Assembly: GCF_016123485.1 (NCBI RefSeq)
Contig: NZ_JADCKQ010000009.1
Span: 106,753 to 170,752, forward strand
Direction of reading: 5' to 3'
Source: Halocynthiibacter styelae
Lineage (GTDB): Bacteria > Pseudomonadota > Alphaproteobacteria > Rhodobacterales > Rhodobacteraceae
Length of the DNA: 64,000 bases
Positions 25,957 through 35,489 of this stretch are shown one piece after another (positions within the stretch are counted from its first letter, which is position 1; every line of letters begins with the position of its first letter). Both the position numbers and the translations under genes were made by a program. Under the pieces are notes generated by a model that searched no databases, had not been told where the DNA came from, and was given only the letters and a program-made list of their open reading frames with translations.

Positions 25957-26583
25957 TCATCTTTCCTTGCTTTCACCTTTCTTCCGTGCGTCAAACTTTT
26001 CCCAAACATGCATGCGGCCCTTTTGGCGTGCGTCGGCAAGCCAAAGTTTCTTGCGGACGCCTGCGACCTCAAGCTTACTGTACTTACCACCAGAGAACTT
26101 TGGCCAGTCGATAGCGAGCCCCAGCTTAACCAGTTCCTCAGAGAGATCGCGACCATCGGGCAAAAAGCACTTTGCGACAGTTCGGCCATATTCATCTTCA
26201 TCAGTGATCTCGGCACGTATCTTATGCCCTTTGCACAGGCGCACCATGGCCCATTTAGCCTTCTGGCCAAGGGGATGATGAAGTTCCGGCGCGTCTATCC
26301 CATACAGGCGCACCTGGGTCTTTTGGATCGTAATCGTATCGCCATCTGTAACGTAAGCTGGCCCTTCCAGCACGCGTGAAAGCGTGATGGAATGAGCGGT
26401 CGCGGCATCGAAGGCCTCGCCCTTTGGTGGTGCATCAGAAGGCGCCGTTTTGGGTTGCGCAGAAGAAGCCGTCATGCTTCGCCCAGCCTTATAGGCTAGC
26501 GTTTCTCTAATCGGTTTCCTGTTTGGTTTGGCCTTAGGCCGATAGGTCGGCTTAAACAGCGTTCTTAAAATAAACTTCAACAT
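25957..26583 (-). CDS. Thermonuclease (SNase-like) family protein
   Basis: 208 residues. The SNase fold is shown by AYVTDGDTITIQKTQVRLYG followed by IDAPELHHPLGQKAK, then EDEYGRTVAKCFLPDGRDLS and LGLAIDW. The Asp of DGD, the Arg of QVRLYG, the Glu of APEL and the Arg of YGRT match the calcium/catalytic positions. The N-terminal 60 residues are basic and Pro/Ala-rich with no clear signal peptide, so location is uncertain. It degrades DNA or RNA; role here unknown. Confidence 0.85.
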   Translation of the reverse strand: MLKFILRTLFKPTYRPKAKPNRKPIRETLAYKAGRSMTASSAQPKTAPSDAPPKGEAFDAATAHSITLSRVLEGPAYVTDGDTITIQKTQVRLYGIDAPELHHPLGQKAKWAMVRLCKGHKIRAEITDEDEYGRTVAKCFLPDGRDLSEELVKLGLAIDWPKFSGGKYSKLEVAGVRKKLWLADARQKGRMHVWEKFDARKKGESKER

Positions 26584-26910
26584 GGCTGCACAGTACGAGG
26601 CCGTGCCCCTCAGGGCAAACGAATTGAAAATGAACCAAGGAACAACATCATCGATCAGCCAGAATGATCGCAGCTCAAATGCACTGCCAGTGCGTTCTCG
26701 GCCTGCACTGGCTTGGGGCTAACATTCAGATGGTACAGGTCTGCTACACACTCGAAGTCAGCCACAGGCAGCTTTGGGCAGTTAGTGAACTTTGCAAAGT
26801 ATGAGGAATGGTCCAAAGCTCTAGTTGATGGACCAAGGCTTCGGCGCTATGTCATTTTCCCAAAGCAGCCGTTCGATTATTTTCACAATATTTTCGGAGG
26901 GTCATTGATC
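26584..26910. other. Intergenic stretch with no gene seen
   Basis: 327 bases between the nuclease gene and mdeB. The plus-strand frame that enters here runs antisense through mdeB and has no ribosome site; it is not called. No hairpin terminator for mdeB was found. Confidence 0.4.
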
Positions 26911-29289
26911 TTAGTCAGCTACGGGTACGCTGCAGGAGAATTTGCGACCATAGGACAATTCGCTGGCGGATTGTATCAGGGCTTCGGCATCGATACGGAA
27001 ATGCCGATACATGTCGGCGATGGTGCCGGTTTGACCAAAGTGTTCAACTCCATGCGAAACGGTTTTATGTCCGTGAACCGAACCCAGCCAGGACAGGGTC
27101 GCCGGGTGGCCATCAATCACTGTGATCAAGGTGCAATGGCGCGGCAGGTCTTCCAGCAAGGTTTCGATGTGGGCCTGTGCGTCAATCACACCATTGGCAC
27201 GGGCACGTTGCGCTGCGGTCCAGCCTGCGTTCAGGCGGTCGGCCGATGTGACAGCCAGAACACCTACGTCGCGACGGCCTTGTGCAATTGCCCCGGCTGC
27301 TTTGATGGCTTCAGGCCCAACGGCCCCCTGGTAGGCGATCACAACTTCACAATTTGGGCCTGGCTTGCGCAGCCAATAGGCGCCATCAATCGCTCCCTGA
27401 CGGAAGGCATCATCCACGCGCTTGCCCGGTTGTTCAATCGGGTTGGTCGTCAGGCGCAGATAGACAGAACCGCCGGTTTCATCCCGCAACCAGGTGCGTT
27501 CATCCGGGTCGCCTTCGCCGTCCTTCTGCATGTGTTTGAACGCCCATTCCATAATGACGGAAAGTTCATCTACGAAAGCCGGCTCAAACGAGGCTAATCC
27601 ATCCTGTGCCATGCCAATCAGCGGGGCGTTGATGGATTGATGTGCGCCACCTTCCGGGGCAAGGGTCACACCGGATGGTGTCCCGACGATCATAAAGCGC
27701 GCGTCCTGATAGCAGGCATAGTTCAGCGCATCGAGGCCACGGGCCACAAAGGGATCATAGACCGTGCCGATGGGGATCAGGCGCTTGCCAAAAATTGAAT
27801 GGGACAGGCCCGCAGCTGCGAGCAGCAGGAACAGGTTCATCTCAGCAATGCCCAGCTCAATATGCTGGCCTTCCGGGGCGAATTCCCATTTCGCGGTGGA
27901 CGGGATGTTTTCCGCCTTGAATGTGTCCGCCTGATGGGCGCGCGCAAACAGTTTGCGACGATTGACCCAAGGCCCCAGATTGGTTGTGCCGGTTACATCA
28001 GGGGATGTGGTCACGATGCGTTGGGCAAGCAGGCTGTCGCCTTTGGACAGGTCATCCAATATCTTACCAAAGGCCATCTGCGTGGACATTTCGCGATCTG
28101 CCGTCAGCGACAGCTCCGGCACATCAATCACGTCATCGGAATATCGGCGTGTGCCTTTGGAAAAGAACGGGGCATTCCTGAGGGTATTGTCGAAAGCAAC
28201 GCGGTCCGTGATGGTTGCGTATTTGTCCCACTCCTCTCCCTCAGCCACTCCCATGTGTTTTTGCCAGGCTGCCATCTGGGTTTTGTTCATCAACCCGCCG
28301 TGGTTGTCTTTGTGGCCTGCAATTGGTGTGCCCCAACCCTTAACGGTATAAGCCAGAAAACAAACGGGTCGGTCGTGATCAATCGCGGCGAATGTATCCG
28401 CCATTGTGGCCACGCAATTCCCGCCCAGGTTTTCCATCAAAGCAGCCAGCTCTGCGTCGCTGCGCTTTGCGATCAACGCGGTGACATCCCCCTGGTCCCC
28501 CAATGTCTCCATCAGTCGTTCACGCCAGACCGCGCCCCCCATAAAGGTCAGAGCTGAATACAGCTGGTTGGGGCAGTTATCGATCCAGTCCCGCAGCTTT
28601 TCACCGCCGGGTTCTTCAAAGGCCGCACGTTGCAAAGCGCCATATTTGACACGGACAACATCCCAGCCAAAGGCATCAAAGATCTTTTCAACCCGTTGAA
28701 ACAGGCCTTCGCGCACAACACCATCCAGGGATTGGCGGTTGTAATCAATGACCCACCAGCAATTGCGCAGGTCGTTTTTCCAGCCCTCTTGCAGGGCTTC
28801 ATAAATATTGCCTTCATCCAGTTCCGCATCGCCAACCAGGGCGATCATGCGGCCCATATCCTGATCCTTACCCCAGGATTTCGCCTGAATGTAATCCTGA
28901 ACGATGGAAGCAAATGACGTGATCGCAACGCCAAGACCAACTGAGCCGGTAGAGAAATCCACATCGTCAATGTCTTTGGTGCGTGACGGATAGCTTTGCA
29001 CCCCGCCAAGCCCGCGGAAGTTTTCCATTTTCTCGCGGGTCTGATTGCCCATAAGATACTGGATCGCATGAAAGATCGGTGACGCATGAGGTTTCACCGC
29101 AACCCGGTCTTCCGGGCGCAAGGTGTGAAAATACAGTGCCGTCATGATCGAGACCATAGAGGCCGAAGATGCCTGATGTCCGCCCACCTTGATGCCATCA
29201 GCTTTCGGGCGAATGTGATTTGCATTGTGGATCATCCAGTGGGACAGCCACAGCAAACGTTGCTCAATGGTTTTCAGATCATCATGCAT
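26911..29289 (-). CDS. mdeB: 2-oxobutyrate (pyruvate-type) dehydrogenase E1 homologue
   Basis: 792-residue thiamine-diphosphate enzyme of the homodimeric AceE/transketolase type. It carries KADGIKVGGHQASSASMVSI, the TPP-Mg motif GDAELDEGNIYEA followed by WVIDYNRQSLDG, and the pyrimidine-domain Glu in EGQHIELGIAEMN. In Pseudomonas putida an E1 homologue next to methionine gamma-lyase (MdeB) uses 2-oxobutyrate; the same order here (mdeA then mdeB, 11 bases apart, with a divergent Lrp-type gene) supports that role. It would give propionyl-CoA together with E2/E3 subunits encoded elsewhere. Confidence 0.85.
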   Translation of the reverse strand: MHDDLKTIEQRLLWLSHWMIHNANHIRPKADGIKVGGHQASSASMVSIMTALYFHTLRPEDRVAVKPHASPIFHAIQYLMGNQTREKMENFRGLGGVQSYPSRTKDIDDVDFSTGSVGLGVAITSFASIVQDYIQAKSWGKDQDMGRMIALVGDAELDEGNIYEALQEGWKNDLRNCWWVIDYNRQSLDGVVREGLFQRVEKIFDAFGWDVVRVKYGALQRAAFEEPGGEKLRDWIDNCPNQLYSALTFMGGAVWRERLMETLGDQGDVTALIAKRSDAELAALMENLGGNCVATMADTFAAIDHDRPVCFLAYTVKGWGTPIAGHKDNHGGLMNKTQMAAWQKHMGVAEGEEWDKYATITDRVAFDNTLRNAPFFSKGTRRYSDDVIDVPELSLTADREMSTQMAFGKILDDLSKGDSLLAQRIVTTSPDVTGTTNLGPWVNRRKLFARAHQADTFKAENIPSTAKWEFAPEGQHIELGIAEMNLFLLLAAAGLSHSIFGKRLIPIGTVYDPFVARGLDALNYACYQDARFMIVGTPSGVTLAPEGGAHQSINAPLIGMAQDGLASFEPAFVDELSVIMEWAFKHMQKDGEGDPDERTWLRDETGGSVYLRLTTNPIEQPGKRVDDAFRQGAIDGAYWLRKPGPNCEVVIAYQGAVGPEAIKAAGAIAQGRRDVGVLAVTSADRLNAGWTAAQRARANGVIDAQAHIETLLEDLPRHCTLITVIDGHPATLSWLGSVHGHKTVSHGVEHFGQTGTIADMYRHFRIDAEALIQSASELSYGRKFSCSVPVAD

Positions 29290-29300
29290 GGTTGCGCTCC

Positions 29301-30506
29301 TTAAGCTGCTTTGCTTGCGGCTGGTTTCGGCAGGGCCTGCACAATATCGGCGATCACATCATCGATGCCTTCAAGCCCGATCGAAAGGCGTACAAGACCT
29401 TCGCTGATCCCATGCAGGGCGCGTTCTTCGGGGGTGTAGGTCGAATGGGTCATGCTGGCGGGGTGTTGCACCAGGGTTTCCGCATCGCCCAGAGACACAG
29501 CGCGTGTGATCATCTTCAGCTTGTTCATCATGGTGCAGCCCGCGTTGTATCCGCCTTCCAGTTCAAAGGCGATCATGCCCCCAAACTGCGACATCTGACG
29601 CGTGGCCACATCGCGTTGTTCAAAGCTCTCAAGGCCAGGATACCAGACCTTTTGCACGCCATAAGACTGTTCCAGCATCGCCGCCACTGTGGCCGCGCTG
29701 GAACAGTGACGATCCATGCGCAGTTCCAGTGTTTTCAAACCCCGCAGGATTAGCATTGCATTGAAGGGCGCCATCACTGCACCGGTCATATCTTTCATAC
29801 CGTACAGGCGGATTTGAGTGACCAGTTCTTCGGATCCCACAAGAAGCCCGGCAACAACATCACCATGCCCGCCAAGATATTTGGTGGCGGAATGCAGAAC
29901 AATATCCGCCCCATGCGTGATGGGCTGTGTCAGATAGGGTGTCGCGTAAGTGTTGTCGACCACGACATAAGCGCTGTTGGCGTGTGCAATGTCTGAAACG
30001 GCCTGAATATCAACCAGACGCATATTGGGGTTCGCAGGGGTCTCAAAATACACGACTTTTGTCTTGTCACTGATCGCGGTCGTCAGGTTTTCGGGATTAG
30101 TCAGGTCCACATGCGTGACGGTAACACCAAATTTGGCCAGCCCATGCTGCATGAATGAGAACGTGCAGCCATATAGTGTTTTATCGAGAATAATCTCATC
30201 GCCTGGTGCAAGAAGGGTCCACATGGTCGCCGTGATCGCCCCCATGCCTGAAGCCAGAGCAAGACCTGCCTCTGCGCCTTCCAGAACCGCAATGCGCTTT
30301 TCAAGCAGGGTGCAGGTCGGATTGGAAATACGCGAATAAATGTGACCTGCGCGTTCACCTGCAAACATCTCGCCACCGGCTTCAGCAGTTTCAAAAGCGA
30401 AAGTCGACGTCAGATGCAAAGGCGGCGTCAAAGCGCCCTCATTTTCCATCGGATCATATCCGTGGTGGATTGCTCGGGTGGAAAAGCTTTCAGGGTGATT
30501 GCGCAT
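29301..30506 (-). CDS. mdeA: L-methionine gamma-lyase
   Basis: 401-residue PLP enzyme of the Cys/Met metabolism family, splitting methionine to methanethiol, ammonia and 2-oxobutyrate. The PLP Lys209 is in [12 protein letters not shown], the Asp184 in [11 protein letters not shown], and the neighbouring-subunit phosphate ligands in IYSRISNPT. The important choice residue is Cys114 in TLYGCTFSF: methionine gamma-lyases carry this Cys, while cystathionine enzymes do not. Followed by mdeB and divergent from mdeR. Confidence 0.92.
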   Translation of the reverse strand: MRNHPESFSTRAIHHGYDPMENEGALTPPLHLTSTFAFETAEAGGEMFAGERAGHIYSRISNPTCTLLEKRIAVLEGAEAGLALASGMGAITATMWTLLAPGDEIILDKTLYGCTFSFMQHGLAKFGVTVTHVDLTNPENLTTAISDKTKVVYFETPANPNMRLVDIQAVSDIAHANSAYVVVDNTYATPYLTQPITHGADIVLHSATKYLGGHGDVVAGLLVGSEELVTQIRLYGMKDMTGAVMAPFNAMLILRGLKTLELRMDRHCSSAATVAAMLEQSYGVQKVWYPGLESFEQRDVATRQMSQFGGMIAFELEGGYNAGCTMMNKLKMITRAVSLGDAETLVQHPASMTHSTYTPEERALHGISEGLVRLSIGLEGIDDVIADIVQALPKPAASKAA

Positions 30507-30620
30507 GCTACGGCTCCGTTGATCAATAAGAGCAGAGTACGTGCCGGGAGTGATTAATTGTTGCTAAATTTTCCCTATTTCTGTCTAACATTGGCACAAT
30601 CTGCCACGAATGGGTCAAAA

Positions 30621-31082
30621 ATGGACGATAAAGATCAACGCATTATTCGGACTCTTCAACGTGAAGGTCGCATGACAAACCAGGATTTGGCCGCAGAAGT
30701 AAATCTTTCACCGTCTCCCTGTCTTCGACGGGTAAAGCTGTTGGAGCAAAGTGGTGTCATCAAGGGCTATAGCGCCGACATAGATGCGGAAGCCTATGGA
30801 TTGGGCGTGACCGTATTTGTGCGCGTCAGCCTTGCTGATCATACCGAAGCCACGGTAAAACAGTTCGAAAGTGATATTGAGCGCGTGGATCAGGTCCTTG
30901 AATGCTATGTGATGACAGGATCCTCAGACTACCTGTTACGGGTTGTGGTTGCGGACCTTGCGGATTACGAAAAATTTGTGCGTCAAAAGCTTCATCCCAT
31001 CGGTGGCGTGGCATCGTTAGACAGTAGTTTCGTCTACGGAGTGGTCAAAAAAACCAATGTTCTACCGATGTTAATTGATTGA
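30621..31082 (+). CDS. mdeR: Lrp/AsnC family regulator of methionine degradation
   Basis: 153-residue transcription factor with an N-terminal winged-helix (TLQREGRMTNQDLAAEVNLS and PSPCLRRVKLLEQSGVIKGY) and a C-terminal RAM ligand domain (VLECYVMTGSSDYLLRVVVA). The start at 30621 gives the usual length; the frame is open to 30558 but the added residues are hydrophobic and unlike the family. It is divergent from mdeAB across a 114-base spacer that must hold both promoters, the layout described for P. putida mdeRAB. It probably senses methionine or another amino acid. Confidence 0.88.
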   Translation: MDDKDQRIIRTLQREGRMTNQDLAAEVNLSPSPCLRRVKLLEQSGVIKGYSADIDAEAYGLGVTVFVRVSLADHTEATVKQFESDIERVDQVLECYVMTGSSDYLLRVVVADLADYEKFVRQKLHPIGGVASLDSSFVYGVVKKTNVLPMLID

Positions 31083-31435
31083 TCTCATCGCACGTCTGCC
31101 TTTTACGGAGGAACTTTGGTTGGCCAGACTGGCATATATTTACTGCCCGCTTACAATGCATATCTGGACAGAGGCACGCAGTTGAAATGCTGCTCATCCA
31201 CGAGCCAAGACATGAATAAATGCAGTTCAACCTGTTATCGGAGAATTTTCCCAAATGCAGCAGTCAAATCTGCTTCCCATGGTATTCGCACGCTTCCCAT
31301 GGTATTCGCACCAAGTGGCCGTCTGCTGAGCGGACTAAACTGCCATCCCAAATTTGGCTTAGAATGTCAGCATTGGGAGCGGCAATTTCTTTTTACTGTC
31401 CGTAGAGACGTTCAGCTTCATCCTTTTGCTTCGGA
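31083..31435. other. Intergenic stretch holding a tandem duplication
   Basis: 353 bases with no supported gene. The 20-base unit at 31272-31291 (beginning GCTTCCCATGG) is repeated exactly at 31292-31311. Confidence 0.5.
31272..31311. repeat. Perfect 2 x 20 bp tandem repeat
   Basis: Two head-to-tail copies of a 20-base unit containing the palindrome CCATGG, with no mismatches. Confidence 0.9.
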
Positions 31436-31744
31436 TCACTCTACCCACTTCGGAGGTATGGCCATGAAGGTGACATTCACTTCCCCTTGCGGACCAAAGG
31501 CAACGGTGCTGGGGCGAACATCAGCCACGATGTCCTCTATGTCGTACACATCGCTCAAGAGAAAGACGCGTGCGCCCACTGCGATCACGATGAACGCTGT
31601 GAGGCCGAGCAATGTACGAATGATCCATTTACGTATGGATCTCTTGGGCTTGTCTTCCACAGTATCGACTTTCAAGAGACCTCTCTGTGACATGCCTTGT
31701 TGTTTGAGTTTTTCGGCATGGGTCTTGGTAGACCCCGTGCACAT
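31436..31744 (-). CDS. Single-pass membrane protein, function unknown
   Basis: 102 residues if begun at 31744, or 85 from the Met at 31693 (MSQRGLLKVDTVED). It has one transmembrane segment (WIIRTLLGLTAFIVIAVGAR) after a basic stretch (KPKRSIRK), so N-in, C-out. The C-terminal part (DVRPSTVAFGPQGEVNVTFM) is periplasmic. It begins 3 bases after the SDR gene and is likely co-transcribed with it. Confidence 0.5.
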   Translation of the reverse strand: MCTGSTKTHAEKLKQQGMSQRGLLKVDTVEDKPKRSIRKWIIRTLLGLTAFIVIAVGARVFLLSDVYDIEDIVADVRPSTVAFGPQGEVNVTFMAIPPKWVE

Positions 31745-31747
31745 GGT

Positions 31748-32608
31748 TCAGGATTGATCAGCTTCCCGGCTTTCTGCCGGTGGCAGCAGCATCTTGGCCA
31801 TCTGGTCCAGAAAGTCCTGGTGCGGCATGGTTTCAAGCATCGAGAGCATCATATCTGCATCCGCACCAACCGTGTTGTGGATGGGGGTGTCTTGCGTCAC
31901 ACATTCAAACACTTTCTCAGCGACCAGTTCCGGGTTAGGTTCAGAACCGCCTTGCGCCCGCATGTTGGCGCGGGTGGCCTCAATATGCTTTGAAATGGCA
32001 TTGCCCCAAGAACTTAGAGCCTCGTCAGCATGAGCGTCTTTACGGACACTCGCACTCAGAAAGCCGGTGCCAAAGCTGCCCGGCGCAACGCTGCGCACGT
32101 TGATGCCAAGTGGCCCGTATTCATACGCCAATGATTCCGTTAATCCCTCCAGGGCGAACTTGCTAGCGGAATAGATTGAGACCATCGGACCCGCGAAAAA
32201 ACCGGCTATCGACGTGATGTTGATGATGGCACCCGCCCCATTCTTCCGCATCATGGGCAAGACGGCGCGGCTTGTTGCCAGCGCGCCAAAGAAGTTGGTG
32301 TCAAACATTGCGCGGGCGTCCTCATCTGAGAATTGCTCGAACAGCGCAAAACCGCCGTAGCCTGCGTTATTGACCAGAGCGTGAATGTCACCAAAGGCGT
32401 CGATGCCTGCCGCGACTGCCTTTTCGATACTGTCTTGGTCGTTAACGTCCAGACGCTCGACAAGGACGTTTTCCAGTTCAGACAGATCTTCTTTTTTCTC
32501 AGGTGATCGCATCGTTGCGATTACGTTCCAGCCTTCATCGTGGAACTTTTTCACGATCAGGCGGCCAAAACCCGAGGATGCGCCGGTAGCGAGGATTGTT
32601 TGTTTCAT
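31748..32608 (-). CDS. Short-chain dehydrogenase/reductase
   Basis: 286-residue classical SDR. It has the cofactor loop TGASSGFGRLI, the NNAGYGGF motif, and the catalytic Ser-Tyr-Lys set in ITSIAGFFAGPMVSIYSASK. The residues after the second strand (ATMRSPEKK) leave NADP preference likely but unproven. The start at 32608 (MKQTILATG) places the Rossmann strand in the usual position. It lies in the TetR-controlled group with the hydrolase gene upstream. Confidence 0.9.
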   Translation of the reverse strand: MKQTILATGASSGFGRLIVKKFHDEGWNVIATMRSPEKKEDLSELENVLVERLDVNDQDSIEKAVAAGIDAFGDIHALVNNAGYGGFALFEQFSDEDARAMFDTNFFGALATSRAVLPMMRKNGAGAIINITSIAGFFAGPMVSIYSASKFALEGLTESLAYEYGPLGINVRSVAPGSFGTGFLSASVRKDAHADEALSSWGNAISKHIEATRANMRAQGGSEPNPELVAEKVFECVTQDTPIHNTVGADADMMLSMLETMPHQDFLDQMAKMLLPPAESREADQS

Positions 32609-32682
32609 CTTATGAATTCCAAATTCTTCGCCAAACGGGACAACCACAGTCGCAAGACCGCAGTTGCCCCGCCCAGTGGGGG

Positions 32683-33642
32683 TTAAACTGATTTTTTGTA
32701 GAAGCTGTCGACGGCATCCACGGCTTGATCAACGAATTGATCCTGATCATAGAGATCCATGTGCGACGCGCCTTCGATTTCGAGGTATTCCTTTGGCTCG
32801 GCCGCAATTTCAAAGACGTTCTTGTCCATATCCCGGGTTGCCGCTTCACTGCCCGCGATCACCATGAGTGGTTGTTGAAAATACTTGGCCTGCCCGACAA
32901 AGGTGCGGGCTGGATCGAGCGGCATCCCGATCAATGGGAACTCATTTGAATAATTCGGACAGGTGTCTGCGCCTACCCGGAAAAAATAGTAATCAATGGC
33001 TTCTCGCATCGCAGCCGGGGCCTGTTCGGGGGCTGGTCTGGGAAGGCCGCCGAAAATATCCGCCGTCGCGTATTCGCCTGCCTCATAGTAACGCTGCTTG
33101 CCTTCGGCCGCCGCTGCCATCAGCTGATCAATCGTTTCTTTCGGATATCCGCCAAACAGCAATGCAGCGGCGTCAAAGTTGCCAACGACCGTTGCGACAG
33201 CTTTCACCCGCGCATCACCAATTGCGACATTGCAAATATAGGGCGCACCAGCGCAAAGCCCGAGACCGAAGAAACGGTCGCGATCAACAAACGGCATGGT
33301 CCGTAGGAAGCTGATCGCATCCGTTGTGTTGGGGGCGGCGTTGTGAATGCTCTCATAGTTACGCACGTGACCCTCGCTATCTCCAAAGTTCTTTGGGTCA
33401 AATACAAGGAAAATGTATCCCTTCGCTGCCAATTTTGCGCCATAGACTGCGCCGGTCTGTTCCTTAACTTGGGAGCCGGGGCGAGTGTAGACGATCGTTG
33501 GATAAGACCCCGATGAAACAAAACCTTCCGGTAAGTAGAGATCACCGGCGATCTTGCTACCTTCACTCATGAAATGGACACGATTTTTGCCAGCCTGAAG
33601 CTGGGTTGCGTCAACGGGGATGTGGTGTGGTTTTATCATCAT
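32683..33642 (-). CDS. Alpha/beta hydrolase with a Cys nucleophile
   Basis: 319-residue alpha/beta hydrolase of the dienelactone-hydrolase-like set. The nucleophile elbow reads FFGLGLCAGAPYICNVA, with Cys in place of Ser (G-x-C-x-G), as in dienelactone hydrolase relatives. The Asp/His partners are likely in VIAGSEAATRDMD and EIEGASHMDLYD. Start at 33642 after AGAGG; a second ATG follows directly. Divergent from tetR with an 18-base palindrome between them, so it is probably the first gene of the regulated operon hydrolase-SDR-membrane protein. Confidence 0.85.
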   Translation of the reverse strand: MMIKPHHIPVDATQLQAGKNRVHFMSEGSKIAGDLYLPEGFVSSGSYPTIVYTRPGSQVKEQTGAVYGAKLAAKGYIFLVFDPKNFGDSEGHVRNYESIHNAAPNTTDAISFLRTMPFVDRDRFFGLGLCAGAPYICNVAIGDARVKAVATVVGNFDAAALLFGGYPKETIDQLMAAAAEGKQRYYEAGEYATADIFGGLPRPAPEQAPAAMREAIDYYFFRVGADTCPNYSNEFPLIGMPLDPARTFVGQAKYFQQPLMVIAGSEAATRDMDKNVFEIAAEPKEYLEIEGASHMDLYDQDQFVDQAVDAVDSFYKKSV

Positions 33643-33663
33643 CGGGCCTCTGGGATGTTCATT

Positions 33664-33681
33664 TTACACTTTGTAGTGTAA
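33664..33681. promoter_or_regulatory. Palindromic operator for the TetR regulator
   Basis: TTACACT-TTGT-AGTGTAA, perfect 7-bp arms, in the divergent region between the hydrolase gene (ATG at 33642) and the TetR gene. Spacing and symmetry are typical of TetR-family autoregulatory sites. Confidence 0.65.
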
Positions 33682-33788
33682 TGCAGATAAAAGTAGACAA
33701 GGTAAACTCGAAAGTGCAAAGAGTGGTTGGACCTCACGTTTGCCGTCATTGTCGACCAAACCTTGTTGAAACAGGAGCGCCTTCCAAA

Positions 33789-34379
33789 ATGCCTAAAGGG
33801 CCTCAGAAGTTAGATCAGGTGGTTGAAGGAGCCATTGCCGAGTTTCAAGATGCTGGCGGCTTCGCAGCTGCGCACATGGATCGGATAGCCAACCGCGCAG
33901 GCGTCTCAAAACGCACGCTTTATAACTACTTCCCAAGCAAGGAAGCGTTGTTTGAAGAGATCATTCTGCGTGCAAGTTCGGTCTTTCAGGCGCAAGATGG
34001 CGTAGGCTTTGATCCAGCAGGTGATCCGCAAACCGAACTTTACGAGATGGCGATACGTCAGATTGCACCCTATCAGGATATTGGTCTGATACAGATGGCG
34101 CGGCTTGTCTTGGGCGAATGGATGCGCAATCCCGACCTTGTCGCCGGTATTGTGGGTCAACTTAATCGCACAAATGAAACACGCCAGTTCTTCAAAGATG
34201 CGGTGGTTGCCGGTGCGTTGAGTGAAGAAGCCGCCCAACGCGCCATTGACGACGTGAATGCCTTTATCAAGGGCAAATGCCTTTGGCCGAGCGTTCTATC
34301 CGGCAAGCCGGTTTCAAAGTCTGAGGCCGACCTCATCGCAAGCACAGTCAGCGATATGTTCGCAGCGAGATTCAGATAA
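33789..34379 (+). CDS. TetR family transcriptional regulator
   Basis: 196-residue repressor. The N-terminal helix-turn-helix reads AAHMDRIANRAGVSKRTLYN then YFPSKEALFEEI, the TetR signature. The C-terminal ligand domain resembles TetR_C_7 type (PYQDIGLIQMARLVLGEWMR). The ATG at 33789 was preferred because the preceding bases include GGAG and the TetR helix begins 10 residues later; the frame is open farther upstream. It likely represses the divergent hydrolase-SDR genes through the palindrome at 33664. Confidence 0.9.
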   Translation: MPKGPQKLDQVVEGAIAEFQDAGGFAAAHMDRIANRAGVSKRTLYNYFPSKEALFEEIILRASSVFQAQDGVGFDPAGDPQTELYEMAIRQIAPYQDIGLIQMARLVLGEWMRNPDLVAGIVGQLNRTNETRQFFKDAVVAGALSEEAAQRAIDDVNAFIKGKCLWPSVLSGKPVSKSEADLIASTVSDMFAARFR

Positions 34380-34453
34380 TCAGTGGACAAACCCGAGAAA
34401 ACCGGGTTGTTGACCATAGCCTAAGACGTGTCACGCACGTATTTCTCTGTTGG

Positions 34454-35416
34454 TTAGTTGATTATCGAAGTGTTGAGGAACTGGAGTAGATCCTCAACAC
34501 TTTGATCCCTATTTTCCATCATCAACATATGCCCAATCCCTTCGTACATCCTAAGTGTGGAATTGGGCAGTTCGCGTTGAAAGCGGTCTGCAAATTCGGG
34601 CCATGCGATGGTGTCCTTGTCGCCCCATAAGATCAATGATGGGATCGTGATCCGATCCAAATCTGTGACATAGGGTGTGTTGTCGATAGAATATGTTAAC
34701 AGCTTTAGAGTCACGCCACGGTTGGGTGAGTATCGTTGTAGGCTCCAAATTTTGTCGGTGTAAGCCTCGGCGTTAAAGGAGGCATCATAGAAATAGCTTT
34801 CCACTCCGTCCCGCATGTCTGACCTTGCACCGATATATGTAAACAACACCTCTCCCCACCAGGTGCCCGCCATGGAAAGAACGTCTTTTTCGGTCTCGGA
34901 TATTCTATCCACGCTTGGCCTAAACCCGCCGGATGCAACAAGTATCATTGCTGTAGGGTCGTTTGGGTATTCCAGCACATATCGGACCACACTGTCCCCA
35001 CCGAATGAATGCCCTGCGATGGCAAAGTCATTGATCTCAAGCACATCTATCACATCTTTGATAAATACAGAAAATCGGATCGGCCCATAATCTTCTTCTG
35101 GCAGGGGGGCGGTCAAACCATGGCCGGGCAGATCAAAACGCACGATACGATACTGCGCTTCCAATGCAGGCACCCAGACATCCCAATCCCCAATTGAGTC
35201 CCCACCACCATGGACAAAAACCAACGTTGGGCCATTTAGGTTGCCCTCAACCTTATAGTTAACCTGCATTCCATCTGGAAGGATCAGAGTTTCAAATGCG
35301 TATTCGGAAAGCTCATCATAGGACAAACTACTCGAATAGTTACGGCTGAGCCAAAGACCAGCAGTCACAAGCAGGATTGTGCAAATGCCGGTCAGAATTT
35401 TCAAAAACTTGGCCAT
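34454..35416 (-). CDS. Membrane-anchored alpha/beta hydrolase
   Basis: 320-residue hydrolase starting MAKFLKILTGICTILLVTAG, an N-terminal membrane anchor or uncleaved signal. Core: LVFVHGGGDSIGDWDVW (oxyanion HG), FDLPGHGLTAPL, the Ser nucleophile in IAGHSFGGDSVVRYV, Asp in LWGDKDTIAW and His in GIGHMLMMEN. All triad residues present, so it should be active, on an unknown ester or similar substrate. The start was placed at 35416; an upstream frame is open but lacks a site. Confidence 0.87.
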   Translation of the reverse strand: MAKFLKILTGICTILLVTAGLWLSRNYSSSLSYDELSEYAFETLILPDGMQVNYKVEGNLNGPTLVFVHGGGDSIGDWDVWVPALEAQYRIVRFDLPGHGLTAPLPEEDYGPIRFSVFIKDVIDVLEINDFAIAGHSFGGDSVVRYVLEYPNDPTAMILVASGGFRPSVDRISETEKDVLSMAGTWWGEVLFTYIGARSDMRDGVESYFYDASFNAEAYTDKIWSLQRYSPNRGVTLKLLTYSIDNTPYVTDLDRITIPSLILWGDKDTIAWPEFADRFQRELPNSTLRMYEGIGHMLMMENRDQSVEDLLQFLNTSIIN

Positions 35417-35489
35417 GGGTTGGATGCCTTTTGATCCGTTGGTTTGCGGACCATCTCCGCACTGTCGAAGTGGCCTTTTGCGATCCAGA

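Noticed and set aside
26713..27597. 294-codon open frame on the plus strand
   Set aside because: Most of it is antisense to mdeB, no start site and no protein-like pattern.
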